Made by a program: the position numbers and the translations under genes. Positions 12,271 to 24,964 of a DNA stretch of 64,000 nucleotides are shown piece after piece (positions within the stretch are counted from its first letter, which is position 1; each line of letters starts with the position of its first letter). The notes under the pieces were generated by a model. That model was not told the origin of the DNA. It ran no database searches and was given only the letters and a program-made list of their open reading frames with translations. This DNA is from Gracilaria gracilis. Taxonomy: Eukaryota > Rhodophyta > Florideophyceae > Gracilariales > Gracilariaceae. The DNA is taken from the NCBI GenBank assembly GCA_030374805.1, contig JARGSG010000099.1, forward strand, positions 124,001 to 188,000, given 5' to 3'.

Positions 12271-13002
12271 TCGAGAAGAGGGTAGGTCCAGATTGAAGAA
12301 GATTAAATTATCCGTTTTGGAAAGAGAGGAAAGGTATGTGAGTAACAGAAGCAAAATATTAGCAGCTCTCAATGAAGAGTGTAAGTCTATACCGGAGGAA
12401 ATACGCGAGATAAACGATTTCATTTTAAGCAACATGTTGGGCGATATGGAAGAAAAGATTACTGGTTCTACATCCGAGATTGAGGGGGACATAGGGGATG
12501 CGGAGGCAACTGACTTTGACCTCGTCAAGGATGATTGTCCGCAGGGCAAGGATAGACAGGATGACGGAGTTGATTAAGACTTCATCACAGGAGTCCATGT
12601 TGAGAAGGATGAGGAAGTTGACTACGACTCAATGCAAGGAGAGGATGTGGGCGCTGAAGACCTGGTCGCAACACTTGATGAGAAAGGAAGAACAGAAACT
12701 TCCTCGTAGCGCGGCCCTGAACCTCGCAAATCTCGCATCATGCGTCAAGAAAAGAATCTAGCAAGGAATTTAGTTCTCAATGCAACCCTTCTTCCCATAC
12801 CCGCTTCTAGACCATTGCGAAAATTACGGTTCATGGACAGCTCCGAGATCGTCCAGGTTGTTGCTGATGACACTTTCCCCTGTTCTGTACAGCAGCGTGA
12901 TCGATGAAGAGCTCATGGATGGCCGAACGTTGCTGAGGAGGGGCCGGGAGTTGCTGAAGAAGAACTGACAGCCGTTGAAGAAATAACGAGACCCGAGGGG
13001 AA
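12270..13002 (+). other. Acidic open stretches of unknown origin, interrupted by gypsy element B
   Basis: Several short plus-strand open stretches rich in Glu/Asp (for example 12293-12577) follow the protease relic. I recognise no domain. The unit appears to continue beyond the LTR element inserted at 13003, because the composition and strand bias on the far side (24.2-24.4 kb) match. Confidence 0.3.
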
Positions 13003-13428
13003 TGAAGTACACTCACGCGAGTGAGTATCAACAATGCCCAAGGAATAGGGATACTATGCGCAGCACCCAAGTGCGTACAAAGGAGCGTGCAGCGACGATA
13101 ACAACGGGGCACGAGACAGACATGCAGCACCGGTAGCGGCGGCAGAACGGCCCTATGGGAAACTAGACGATGAAGAATCGGTTAGGGGGTGCTTGGTGTT
13201 TACCACGGTGAACTCTGCCCAGCGGGAGGTGCTTAAGTGCACCCCCCGGGGCAGCAGCCACGAGTCGAAAAATAATAAACAATCTACCTACGAAGGGGGT
13301 CTCTAAGGGCTGGCGCAACATGGTTCGCAAGCCCTACACGTGGACACCCTGAGTGGCACCTTGTGCATACTAACTACTACATCTACTTACTATGCATGCC
13401 CAATATGGGCCAATGCCATTGCACTACA
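13003..13428 (-). repeat. 3' LTR of gypsy element B (426 bp)
   Basis: Direct repeat of 23781-24206, beginning TGAAGTACACTC and ending GCACTACA in plus-strand view. A purine-rich tract on the element's sense strand (AAGAAGGGGAG) lies directly beside it at about 13,430-13,440, where a polypurine tract is expected. Confidence 0.95.
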
Positions 13429-13545
13429 GACTCCCCTTCTTAAATCCGACCTCGTCCCGAGGTCGCCTCAACCCGAGTTAGAATGTCCCGACGTGGAGTC
13501 TAGCTCCTTGCCTGTCCAGGCTTCGAACGGTCACAACTCGTTTGG

Positions 13546-16360
13546 GTGGTATTGAGCGCCGTCTTCTTTGCAGCTTTTTGCAATCGCAGGAGCCAAGATA
13601 CCTGTGGTTTCCTGTTAATACGACCCTTCCAGGAACGACAGCCGCCGGGTCCTTTGCCCGGCGCGATTGATTGCGCTATGCAGCCCGATTGGATGTTCGA
13701 TCCCGAAGAGAAAATTCTTGGAGTCCCGATACCTCCAGCCTCAGTCGCGAACGTTACTCCGGTAGCATCTGTCCCACACACCAGTATGACGCCCCAAGCG
13801 GGAGGACAGTGAGTGAATCCCACTCAAACGTTTGATCACACCACAAACCCGGGTAGGGTACATGTCGGTGCTCGTCATATTTTGACTGCATACCCGGTGC
13901 AGGAGTACCTACCCATGGGGACACTGTACTATGACGCGAAGCGGTTCGGTTCGGTACCGATCTATCAAGGTTTTTCGCCGAAGAACCGCCGCAACCGCGT
14001 GGAATCTTGGAGGGCCCGGTGGAGACACATGCCCATCAATCCTTCGAAGGAAATTCGCACGAACAACACTGGTGACATCCGCCCGGACATGCCGTTTGCC
14101 CGTTGTTGGGAAGAGATCGAATATCAGAGAAGAATGGCCGATATAATTGGCCGAGTAGGAGCCGACTACGCTCAGTTTGGGGAGAATATGAAGATACCTC
14201 CCGTGGGTCATTGTCGTCTTGGTGCCATCGCGTTCGAGCCCCCTTTCGACGAGATATATTGGGTCCGGGACCAGGAGTACTGGGGGGAGTTTGTCGCCGA
14301 CGATGCCCGTATAAGGAATACGCAAAAGTACCTGTTGGGATGGCACAACCAGGAGTACTTCGATAGGCTCCCGGCCGATCGTGCAAAGCACTATGTCCCA
14401 ATAGGGACTTCCATGGCGGAAATAATATCTGTGTCCCGTCATTTGGGTATACTGACGCCTTCTTTCACAGCACACTACACCAACCTGATGTTTTGACCAC
14501 GAAATGGGTTCACAGATGCCATCTGGTAGGTCTTTTTCGTCGAATGGGTACTGTTCTCCTTCATAGGATGGTTATATGCAGGCCGCTATGGGGTACCGAT
14601 TCGCACAAAGTGCCACGATTGGCGGTTGTACCATGACGATAACCTGCCGTCTCCAATTGGTCGGTCGTTCCGCTACCGGCTGCTGTGATTAGCTATGCCC
14701 GTCGTTTGGGTATTCAAAACATTCTTCGTGGGTGTAACTATAGCTTTGTTGACGTTCGGTCACTCCTGTCAGATGTGACTCGCATTGACTGATCCCAAAC
14801 ACATGGGTTCTTGTGGTACGATTACGAGACAGACACGTACTACGACATTCCGCGACACTCTGCGGGGCGCGACGATGGAAAGCCCTACGTACAGCGAATC
14901 TGGCCGAAATCTGGCTGAAACATGGCCGAAATATGGCCATTTAGCTCGAAAAGTTGTGAGAACGTTTCACGCCAGGAGATAAACAAGTCTCAATTTTCTG
15001 CGTATGGCCGAAATATGGCCGAAAGATGCCCAAAATATGGCCGAAGTGTACACGTGGCAATGAACAAAAGTACTTAGTTTACCTAATCACACGCTCTCCC
15101 GACTTTTTGTCTTAAATGGCCACATTTCTGTCACATTTCGGCCACATTTCGGCCAGATTTGCTGTTCGTAGGGGAAAGGATTACGAGTGTATGCCGCCTT
15201 TTTTAGCCGTCGGTGAGAGAATGCCCAACTGGGAGGCCCCTGAGTTCAAGGATTATTGGCCCTGTGGTGTCGGTTTCGTCGCTGCTTGCTTGGAAGATCC
15301 CAGAGCCCCGCCACCTGGCCCAGCACTGCCAGATACCCCTGGGCCTTTGCTGGGAATGGGCTTGGAAGAGAAGGAAGACGACGAAGATGAGGGTCCTTCC
15401 CTCTCTGATGCCGCGAACGTACCTTCAGCGCCTACCGCCTCCATCTCTGTGAGAAACCCGGGTACTTCTGTTGCTCTCAGTAGGGCTTCCGGACGTGTTT
15501 CGTTTTCACCAAATGCATTGGTGGGCGTTCCGGTTGTTCCCAGTCTGGGTCGGACTTCTAGCGGTGTTGTGGTTGGCCCGGGTACGGCCATTACTCCAGG
15601 CGCGTTGCCCGCTTCTGGTCCCATGTAGGTCGGGTTCATTTCGGGAGTCAGCATTGCTCCTCGTAAGGTGTACAGTCCCGAGGTTGAAGCTGCATTAACC
15701 GCTATAGGGTCAGAATGCCAGAGAATGGGCGTCTATGCCCCGAATTCTGTCCTGGGTGCACTCATCGCATCCCGATCCTGGGTTCGAGACGTGTCGTTAA
15801 TGCCAGTTATTTCCCAGAGGGTCGTTCGCATGCGTCAGGCTTTGACAGCCATCGTGGCCAGACACAGTGGTATTCTGGCATCGAAAATCCTAGCTGATAT
15901 GAGTGCCCCCTTTGGGATTGAGGAATTCCAAGATGGTCGAGTGTCTGCTGTTGATCGCGAATGACCCATGCGGGGTACCGGCATGCGGATCCAGACGTAT
16001 GTAGTGCTTCACCGTGCGGATGAGGCCGTCGCTTCGCTCTCGTTCATGCGTGTGCCTCCCTAGGGTTCTTCGACCGAGAGCGGCGAGCCTTCAGCTCCAC
16101 AGTGTCGCATTGAAGTCGCTCTCACCACAAGGAGCGCGGGAATGACAGGCGCTGCTGGAGCAGTGGCGCCGGGTGTGTCTGTTCCCAATCTGGGTAGTAG
16201 TCCTAGTGGCGATCCCAAAGGGTCTGATGACCAGCCTCTAATCTGTGGAGGTCCCGGTCTCCTGACTCTCGAATCATCAATGGGTGAAGAGGTTGATACG
16301 GGCGGACCAGCTTCCGCTGTTCAGCGCCGACGTCGTGCCCGCATTGGGGACGAGGAGTAG
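13546..16360 (+). other. Antisense open region inside gypsy element B, function unknown
   Basis: Between integrase and the 3' LTR, long open stretches run on the strand opposite to gag-pol. The longest covers about 13.8-14.5 kb (Tyr/Arg/Trp-rich). A second at about 15.2-16.0 kb is Pro/Gly/Ser-rich with an acidic patch. A third ends near 16,360 in RRRRARIGDEE. No family is recognised. Plant Tat-lineage elements such as Grande and Retand carry antisense ORFs in the same position, so this may be a comparable accessory gene. It may also be captured host sequence. Confidence 0.45.
14883..15173. mobile_element. 291-bp foldback MITE inserted in gypsy element B
   Basis: About 62 bp at the left end (starting CCCTACGTACAGC, then several TGGCCGAAAT units) recur inverted at the right end (ending GCTGTTCGTAGGG). 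The flanks carry a 5-bp duplication GAAAG at 14878-14882 and 15174-15178. The arms are built of short GGCCGAAAT/A repeats, so it can fold strongly. There is no coding capacity. The superfamily is unclear; a 5-bp duplication excludes Tc1/mariner and piggyBac. Confidence 0.75.
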
Positions 16361-17448
16361 AGCAGACTGAGTAAAGTCGTGAATGCTGTTTCATCCTACA
16401 GGGAGGCGGGTTACCTGCGCGTCGTGAGGAGGAGCGTCCAAACTGGCAAGTGCGCGGCGGCGGATCGTGCTTGGTGGCGCGCGCCGCCCACCAGCGATGC
16501 AGATGAATGCCCTCTGGGGTTGAATGTTGGCACGTGCGCGGCGCGGTGCCAGGGGCGACTTGCAGGGCGAATCAAAAAAAGTTGCACGAAAATTACCCGT
16601 TCGGGAGGTACCAAAAAGGCCGATTTCTTGTTTGGCCTGTAACTCGGAAACGCGAGCGTTAGCCGCTCGTATACCCCGTTTTGAGCTGCCCGCAACGCCA
16701 AAATACTTAGAAGTTTTGGACGTTGTCATGCGTCCCTCTACGGGCATTACTGGCAACTCAATCGGTTACCAAGTGGCCGCACGCCACGTGGCTATGCACT
16801 GTACTACTGTACTGCATGGCCTGAAGATATGACACGTGCCGCGCATGTGTCGTGGCGGGTCATTTCAGTGCCGCGCGGTGCGCTTTGCGCGCCGTGCGCA
16901 CCACACGCGCCGTGCGCGCTTGCGCCGGTGAGTGGCGCGGCGTGCTCCTAAGAGTAAGGCGCGGTCCCACGTGGGTAATACGCAACGATAGAAGACGGTC
17001 GCACTTTTTTCTCCCCTTCTTAGGCCGAGCTTTGTCCTCAACGGTCTGCGTAATATGGATGCATCGGGCGGCTGAAAACTGGCCCGGTAATCACCAAAAA
17101 TTGTCCCGCTAAGGGTTGTGCTCAACTGCGAACTTTAGAGCGATGGTGGGCGCGTTGAGTGCGTGAACGATATCGAGCAACAAAGTTGTACGGGACGGAT
17201 TCCATTGTCTCCCATGTGCCCTATGAGGGTGGGGAATTGTACCAAAAGACCTTCACAACAGGCGTGTTGTCGTCTGCGATACCCTCGCCGACGACTTTGT
17301 CGACGACCCATTCACGGGACTCGGCGGCCTCCTCCATAAGCTCCGGGGGATGGGCTTCGTCCGAGGCCTCATCGGAAACCGGTTGGGCATCAGAGTCGAC
17401 AGATACCTGCTTAAACGCCGCCCTGATGCAAGGCGGCTCTCGAGGGGC
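16361..17448. other. GC-rich noncoding part of gypsy element B
   Basis: No domain recognised. The interval 16,840-16,960 is rich in GCGC/GTGCGC steps. It lies between the antisense open region and the end of integrase. Confidence 0.4.
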
Positions 17449-20400
17449 TTATGCGTCCCGGAGGGGTTCAATAGTTGCCGGTTCATTCAGAGGGTGGCCA
17501 GCGCCATCCCAAAAGGTTTGTGCATCTGTATTCCGAGGGGCTTTGGTGACACGGTCGATGGAGACCGTGTCGTGAAGAGTGCCGTCCAATCCGGTCACAG
17601 TAGTGTCTGTAACTTTGACAGCCCGGAAGGGACCGGTGGTGCGCGGTAAAAGCTTCCGGGCAATGCCTTCATCTTCTGCCGTTTCGGTCGATTTCCGTGG
17701 CGGCTTGTCAAGGAAGACGTAGTCCCCATGGGAAATAGAGACCATAGCCCTTACACGGGAGTAAAATTCAGCTTTGTACCGTTCTTGGGCTGCGTCAAGC
17801 TTGGTCCTAGCCTTAGGAAGGAAGAACCGAATACGGGAACGTGTTAGACGCTTCACTGCTACCGAATCCGGGTCCACAGGCCCAGCAGGAGACAAGGCCG
17901 ATGTCGGCGCATTGACGACTATGCCGGGAGGGTGACGCGTCAGAACCAAGTCAAAGGGCGTGGTTCCCGTTGTGCGATGGACTTGGGTATTGTATGCAAA
18001 GACCAACGGTTGGACCATCTCGTCCCAGTCGTGCTGGTTCTCAGACACGTAGTGTCGGAGACGAGCCACGAGGGTCCGGTTAAACCCTTGCGACTGCCCG
18101 TTCGTTTGGGGGTGATACGCTGTCGTTAATAGATGGCGTATACCCAGGTCTTCACAAAGGACTTCGAATAACTTGGCAACAAACTGGGGACCATTATCCG
18201 TCAGTAGGAATTGCGGTGCTCCATACGGGAGTATCCAGTTCTCTAAGAAGGCCAGCGAGATGTTGGTCACCTGAGTGGCTCTGAGAGGTATTGCTCGTGC
18301 CAATTTGGAGAAAGGGTCTTTAATAATAAGGATGATCCTGTTTCCATGTTTGGTCTTGGGAAGTGGGCCCAGAATGTCCATGGCCACAAATTCCAGTGGG
18401 CCCGCTGCGGGAAACAACCTAAGAAAGTTCGGGTGCTTTTGCAGTGTCCCTCTGGTGGCTGCGCAGGAGCGACAGTCCTTGACGGTCTGGTAGGCATCAT
18501 TGGCCATAAATGGCCAATAGAAGTCCCGACGTAGGGTCGCGTACATTCTTCTCCTATCAGCATGTCCGGCTAAGCGAGGGTATTGGAATAAGTAGAGGAC
18601 GCGGTCTCGTAGGGTAGACGGTACCAATCGCTGTGTTGCTCCGTCAAGTGGCGAAGTCCTGGCGAGAAAACCATGGTGGTCGTACCCGAATCTGGACTGT
18701 GGTTTCCCCACATCCTCGGCTAATTTCTTGCACTGGAAGTCTTGCGACTGCTGTTCCAGAAAGTCATCGACCGCAATCGGCATAGCTTCCTTCAGTTCGG
18801 GTTCGACAGCCATCACTACTTCCCGGTCTGGGCCTTTCTCTGGTTCTTCCCAATCTAGGAGTACGTTCTCATACATGGTATCCCCTTCCCCCACAATGGC
18901 AACCAGACATTCATATTCCCCAGAAGGTTCTATGGGAAAGCATGGAATGTCGTCGTCAAGAGGTGTCTCGTCCAAATCATCAGTGGCCATACGAAACAGT
19001 GCATCTGCCGCTTGGTGTTTGACGCCAGCGCGATGCACAACTTCGTACTCAAACTCTGAGAGACGGAGTCTCCACCGAGCTAGCCTCCAGCTATAATCGC
19101 CCAAATTGAGGATCCATCTAAGTGAGTGATGATCGGTCCTAACCGTGAATCGGTCACCTTCTAGATATGGCCTCAAGAGGAGCATCGCCCACACAACCGC
19201 GGGGCACTCCTTCTCTGTTGTGGTGTAATTGCCATCAGCCCGTGAAAGGGACCGACTCCAATACCCTATAGGCTTGTATTCTTTTCCATCGGGCTGTTGT
19301 TGGAGTAAAGTGCAGCCAACCTGGACATCGCACGCATCCGTGTCCAGCATGTATGGACGTCCCGGTACGCGTAAGGCCAAAATGGGTGGAGAGATTAGTC
19401 TATTCCTCAACTCCTGAAAGGCCTCGTACTCTTCGTCGCTCAGTATCCCAAAATTATCGGGTTGTCGCTTCTCTGGTTTCCTATTCAAGGGTACAGCAAT
19501 GAGAGCGAAGTTATGGACAAATCTTCGAAACACATTGCATAGCCCTACAAAGGAGCGTATTTACGTCTGGGTCGTGGGAAGTTTAGCCTGTCTAATGGCC
19601 TCGCACGTCTTCTGGGAAACCTGTAGTTTTCCAGGCCTGACTACGTGTCCAAGGTAGTCCACAGAGGCCTGAAAGAAGAAGCATTGGTTGAGCTTCAAAG
19701 TGACTCCAGCGTCCCGTTAAAGGGTTAGCACGTGACGAACGTGCCGGAAGTGCTCCTTCACCGAGGGGGAGTAGATGATGACATCATCCAGGTACACCAG
19801 GGCGTACTGCTACTTGACCTAATTCAGAATGATATCCAGCGCCCTCTGAAAGGTAGCGGGCGCGTTCTTCAACCCGAACGGCATGCGTGTAAAGCGGTAC
19901 AAACCCATATGAGACGTGAAGTTCGTCTTGTCACGATCCTCATCCGCAATCTCAACCTGCCGATACCCACTATTGGCGTCGAGGGTTGAGAAGATGGTGG
20001 CTTCCCTAAGGTAATCAATACACTCATCCATGTGTGGGATGGGTTACGCGTCCCGAGAAGTCACGGCGTTAAGCCTGCGATAATCATATAAAACCACCAG
20101 CTACCGTCCTTCTTCTGGACAAACACTACAGGGCTTGCCCATTCGGCTTTTGAAAGTTCAATGACGCCCGAGTCCAACAGACGTCGAACTTCGAGGCCTT
20201 TCCTTTCTCCGGCTTTGTGTCCGGCTTTCTAGGGGGCTTGACACACTCGTTTTGAACACGTTTCAAGTTGAATACGGAGTAAGGCCGCGTCAATGTGGCC
20301 ACGTTGACCCGACCACATACCTTCAAAGTCCTGTAGAAGGTCGATAATTTGATCTCTAGGGGAAGAGAATTCTTCCCCAATCTGGGCCAATTCGCGCCAG

Positions 20401-23400
20401 TCTTTCTTTCCTTCTGGGCTATTCTCCTGAACCAAATGCTCCGGTTCCTGTTCCTCTCTGGGTCTACCCCTCTTTTCTTTAAGACGAGGCCCTCTGGGAC
20501 CGTCATCAATCATAGTTCGCAAGCGAGGGGCTGGTAGAGCAAGGCCAATGACTATATTATTGGGCATACGAACTTCCCGATTGGAGAAGTTGCTGACAAG
20601 TACCGAGAAGAGACGATTGGGAACGATGTTCATGACACCATTCTCTATGAGGGAAAGATCTCGCGAGACCGTTTTCGGATGATTCTGTAGGAATACCAAT
20701 CCCGGGGTCTCACAAGTAACTAGCACTTCCAGTTGGGTCATGGGGGGTATGGAGAGCGGTCGAGCGAGGCGGACCTTGTTCGAGAGAGTTTAGCGGGGAA
20801 GTTGCTCCACCACCTTCTTATCTCCAAAAAGGCCTTTTGAAGCGCCAACAATTGCAACCGGCGCTGACCCATAGAGGGCGACTTTGTGTTCGCGAGGGTA
20901 GATCGCCCGTACATGGCGATCGATGAACGAAGTATCCAGGAGGACATCTGCGACGAAATTGGTGGCCACGAAAAACGGCATTCGAACTGTTAGATTCCCG
21001 ATCCGGGCATGAAGAGAGATGGCGCCCAAGAGGTTCATGGGCTCCTTCGACGCATTGAACACCCGTGGGGTTCTATTTGTTCGAAGACGATTTTCATACC
21101 CATGAGGGAGATGTTTGGCGTGAATAATATTTGGACCTGCTCCGGTATCCAAAATTCCCATGAGGGCTTTGGTAGTACGGGATGTGAGTCCCGTCTCCAC
21201 CTGGATTTTGTAGTTCTCCCGGGTCATTAAGAAGACTTCGTCCCGTTCGGGTTCATCATTCTCAGAGGGCCCAGGACGGCTACCGATATGGGACTCATCA
21301 GGATCCCTTTGTGGGTTGGGTTCTGATGTATCCCGTGGGGCGAGGAAGGTTCCCGGAGAGGAAGGGTTTGCCCGTACGCCCCCTCCATCTCGTTTCCCTG
21401 GAGCACCTCATTAATAGGGGAGGTCTCTTCCTCGTAGGTAAGAATCTGATTCACCTGTTGAGGACGGCTCTGTTGTCCACTAGGCGCATTCTGCGACCTT
21501 GGAGGCGGTGTGGCACTTCGTGTCTATGGCTGCCCCGTTGTGGGTTTTTGCACCTCACGAGGGACGTGGTGGGCCCTTCGGCCTGGATTTGTAGTACCCT
21601 TCGGTCACACGCTGTTGGTAGTTGGACTCACGAAATTGTAACCGCGCGTACCGATACTGGGGTGGTATCCACTCGCAACAAGGCCGAACCACGGACAAGC
21701 AGATACGACAAGGAGCCACCCTGCTTGGTAATGCCTGAGCTGTCCGATAGGAGGTCGGCGTCGCCTGCGACGGCGTCGGTGGGCCCCTTGGGGAGGTCGG
21801 TAGCTGTTGCAGTACCCGAACATCCCGTTGGGGCTGTACCGTGGATGGTGTGGACGTTCCCGTTGAGGGAAAAGAGGGGAGGGACGGAGGCGCAGCTGGT
21901 TGGACTGCCAAAGAAACTCCGCCCCCCTCCGCAAAATGCACTCCCCAATCGGGTTCATCTGTGTCAGTCGACACGGATAGAGATGCTCGAGGAGAGGCCC
22001 GACGGGTTTGTATGGTCTTCGTCGCTTCCAGGGGTTTTATGATACTTCTTGCCACCTCTATGGCTATCTCCCAACTCCTCGGCATAATTGACGAGTTGAC
22101 GGAAGACCATTTTGAGATGCGTGGCGGAATGATTTCGTACACTGGTCCTGATAGCGGAAAGGAGTCCCTCTATGAAGAGGGCCTTGAGGCGGGTGTCTGT
22201 GAAGATGTTTCCACAGCGGAGGTTCTTCTGCCATAATTGGTCTGCGTATTCGCGTTCTGACATCACTGAGCTCTGACGGTGCGTGATTACGTCATGATGG
22301 GCCTCTGGAAGGATATCGTCAGTGGCATACACCTCAAGTAAGTAGTTGACCCCTTCTGGGTAGGATGTCAAAAGCTCCGTGCTTCGGACATCAACAGCAC
22401 CCGATTCGCCTGTGATCTTGGCGCTGACTGTGTCTCTTACGGGTCCCTCAAGGAAAAACCGAAACAGCCAGAGGGCTGCACCCTCATGAACGCCATTTTG
22501 GTCACATGCAGCTTTACACTGCGATAGAAAGCGTAGGACCAAGATTGGATCTTTGCCTGTAAACGTTTGGGTCATTTGTAGCTGCATACGCTTAGCATGC
22601 TTAGCAACTGCTCGAGCCACTGCGGAGTCACAACGATTGCTCCTGTTCGCCAGTCGCCAGTACTTAAAACTCAGTACTTTTGCGAAATCCCCATTGTTGG
22701 GCCGTATACGGTGTAAAGGTGATACTTCCACCTCTGGGTCGGAGTCTTCCAAATCACTCCATTCAGCGTCATCGGCGGAACTTGAGTGCGAGTCATCCGA
22801 GTCGGAAAAGCCACGTCCCTTGCGGGTTGACTTTCTCCTGTTCCGACGTCGGCCTGGAGATCCCTTTCGTCCCCTTCTGTCACGACCCGATTAGGACACG
22901 CGACCGGTACTCTCCTGTTCCCCAGGGGAGGGGCCTCCAAGTTTTTTCTGTGAATATTGGGGTCCCCGGTGGGTCTGGAATCTGCATCGGTCCTAGCGGG
23001 GATAGTGGGCGGTTGCCAAACCGACACAAATGGTTGACGGTTAATGTTTTGTTCTTGCCCACGGGGGACAAGCTGCAAACGGTGCTGCACCCCATTGTGC
23101 ACACTGGTGGCAATAGCGCCATCCAGAACTTCAGAAATGGTCATCCTTGAAGCAACCCGATTAACAAGAGTGTCCGTCAGGGCTTCCAATTCTGCAAAGA
23201 CCCTTTGGGGAATACGCCGTTCAACCTCGAAAGCGACCATTGATTCCACCAGTGGCTTTAGGGCTATGAGCAGCCCACCAGGGAGGAGCGGGGGCTCCTC
23301 TCCAGTAGTCGCAGGCGGAGCGGCAGTCGAGTGGTTGACCGGTACTTCCCTGTGAGTCTGCGGAGGTGTTTCTATGGAGGCATGCTGACGCATGGCCTCC

Positions 23401-23780
23401 AGACGATTCCAAAATTTGGTGGGTGTAGACTGACGGAGAGGATTCTCCGGGTTGTCTACGGGGGGTAGGATCTTCCTATGAGCACTTCGAGTGCTGTGGG
23501 CCCGCGATTGGGTGTCCGGCGCGACTTAGACCGCACCGGGATCCCGAGGGGTCACAGCCATTTTGGCATGCTCATTTGAGGAATCTGGAGTAGTGGTCAT
23601 GATGGTAAGGCGAAAAGATTTTTTTCCGGCTTGCGGCAAAGAAATCCCAATTGGGCGAGTTCGAAACAACCAATATATGGGAAATAAGGTAGCTGTAACC
23701 GCAAAACCTTCCCAAGAGAGGGGTGAAACGAAACTGAACCAAGACCGACCCACAAGGGTTATTCTTGGTCGGGAGACCAA

Positions 23781-24206
23781 TGAAGTACACTCACGCGAGT
23801 GAGTATCAACAATGCCCAAGGAATAGGGATACTATGCGCAGCACCCAAGTGGGTACAAAGGAGCGCGCAGCGACGATAACAACGGGGCACGAGACAAACG
23901 TGCAGCACCGGTAGCGGCGGCAGAACGGCCTTATGGGAAACTAGACGATGAAGAATCGGTTAGGGGGTGCTTGGTGTTTACCACGGTGAGCTCTGCCCAG
24001 CGGGAGGTGCTTAAGTGCACCCCCCGGGGCAGCAGCCAGGTGTCGAAAAATAATAAACAATCTACCTACGAAGGGGGTCTCTAAGGGCTGGCGCAACATG
24101 GTTCGCAAGCCCTACACGTGGACACCCTGAGTGGCACCTTGTGCATACTAACTACTACATCTACCTACTATGCATGCCCAATATGGGCCAGTGCCATTGC
24201 ACTATA
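23781..24206 (-). repeat. 5' LTR of gypsy element B (426 bp)
   Basis: Matches 13003-13428 with about eleven differences. Next to it on the internal side, sense-strand TGGTCTCCCGACC begins one base from the LTR and is a candidate tRNA primer-binding site. It is part of a short hairpin-forming sequence (TTGGTC/GACCAA arms at about 23,762-23,780). Confidence 0.95.
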
Positions 24207-24380
24207 GGGAAGAGAAGAGAGACAGAAACAGTTGGGGGAAAGCCGACTATTGAGAGAGGTCCGTCTGATTGTAGAACAACTGAGAGCAGTGAGAAGATCA
24301 TTTCAGTATGGCAAGGCGTTTCGCTAATTCCCGAATTGGACACCAGAGACCAGAAGGAAACGGAAAGGACTCTCTTGTAA
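24207..24380 (+). other. Continuation of the unit interrupted by gypsy element B
   Basis: After the GGGAA duplication the plus strand reads open to about 24,380, polar and acidic. It probably belongs to the same relic as 12.3-13.0 kb. No domain recognised. Confidence 0.3.
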
Positions 24381-24386
24381 GAGGTT

Positions 24387-24720
24387 TATGATCTCAAAGC
24401 TTTAATATTTGTCATCTCGTCTAAACATGGGCACCTGTACTCCATGCACCATTTTAGGTTGGTACGGGGTAGAAGTGCTTTCACTGCTAGCATCATCACC
24501 AGGAAACTGCTTTGCACGCAATTTATGGCACCCACTTGATGTCCTTCAAGTGTGAACTTTTTTCTACGACGAGGTAGTAGGAAATGGAGCGTGTCTGCAT
24601 CTCTCCACCACAACCACGAATGCAAAGAATTGTCGCGAGCTGTAATCGAAGAGCGGTGTAATGCCATCAAGAATTCAACTGAAAAGAACTACAAAGAGTT
24701 GCTGAAAGAGAGTACCAGTG
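24387..24720 (+). pseudogene. FAR1-like zinc-finger fragment of a Mutator-like transposase
   Basis: The plus strand shows a piece resembling the N-terminal DNA-binding domain of FAR1/MULE transposases. Its marks are the basic segment FFLRRGSRKWSVSASL followed by HHNHE, which in the family supplies the last zinc ligands, and then a helical stretch (SRAVIEERCNAIKN). A stop interrupts the segment before it. No catalytic core follows, so this is a fragment. Confidence 0.4.
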
Positions 24721-24964
24721 GTAGAAACGGGAGCGGGAGAACTATACATTCCACAAAGGGCTGAATCTACTGTACGGTGGGGCAGTCTCAGAGACTTGTG
24801 CGTTTCGAAAGCTGCTCCGTCAGTACTAACGGATCTTCTTGGCTTTGATCTGCTTGATGAAGTTTTGAGAAGGAGTATGGAACGGTCTATCACATGCAAG
24901 AACCAGTCCTTTCCCACAATTGATTCGAGAGAAAGAACGCAGTCCAGGCGCGATTGAATAAAAT

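Larger units (their letters stand above)
13003..24206 (-). mobile_element. Ty3/gypsy LTR retrotransposon B with paired LTRs (11.2 kb, broken)
   Basis: Full-length element read right to left, with a GGGAA target duplication at 12998-13002 and 24207-24211. Parts: gag at about 21.5-23.5 kb; protease at about 20.8-21.2 kb with a DTGAG active site; reverse transcriptase at about 19.6-20.7 kb; RNase H at about 18.9-19.5 kb; integrase at about 17.5-18.6 kb with an HADRRRMY/CRSC zinc finger and a TDNGPQF...HPQTNGQS core. Between integrase and the 3' LTR lie 4 kb that read open mainly on the opposite strand. The two LTRs differ at about eleven positions by eye (about 2.6 percent), so the insertion is fairly young. 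Pol is broken with a handful of breaks, although the RNase H-integrase part is still one long open stretch. Confidence 0.93.

Noticed and set aside
24386-24399. 14-bp word GAGGTTTATGATCT shared with about 41,670
   Set aside because: A match of this length is expected by chance in 64 kb, and no extension of similarity was seen.
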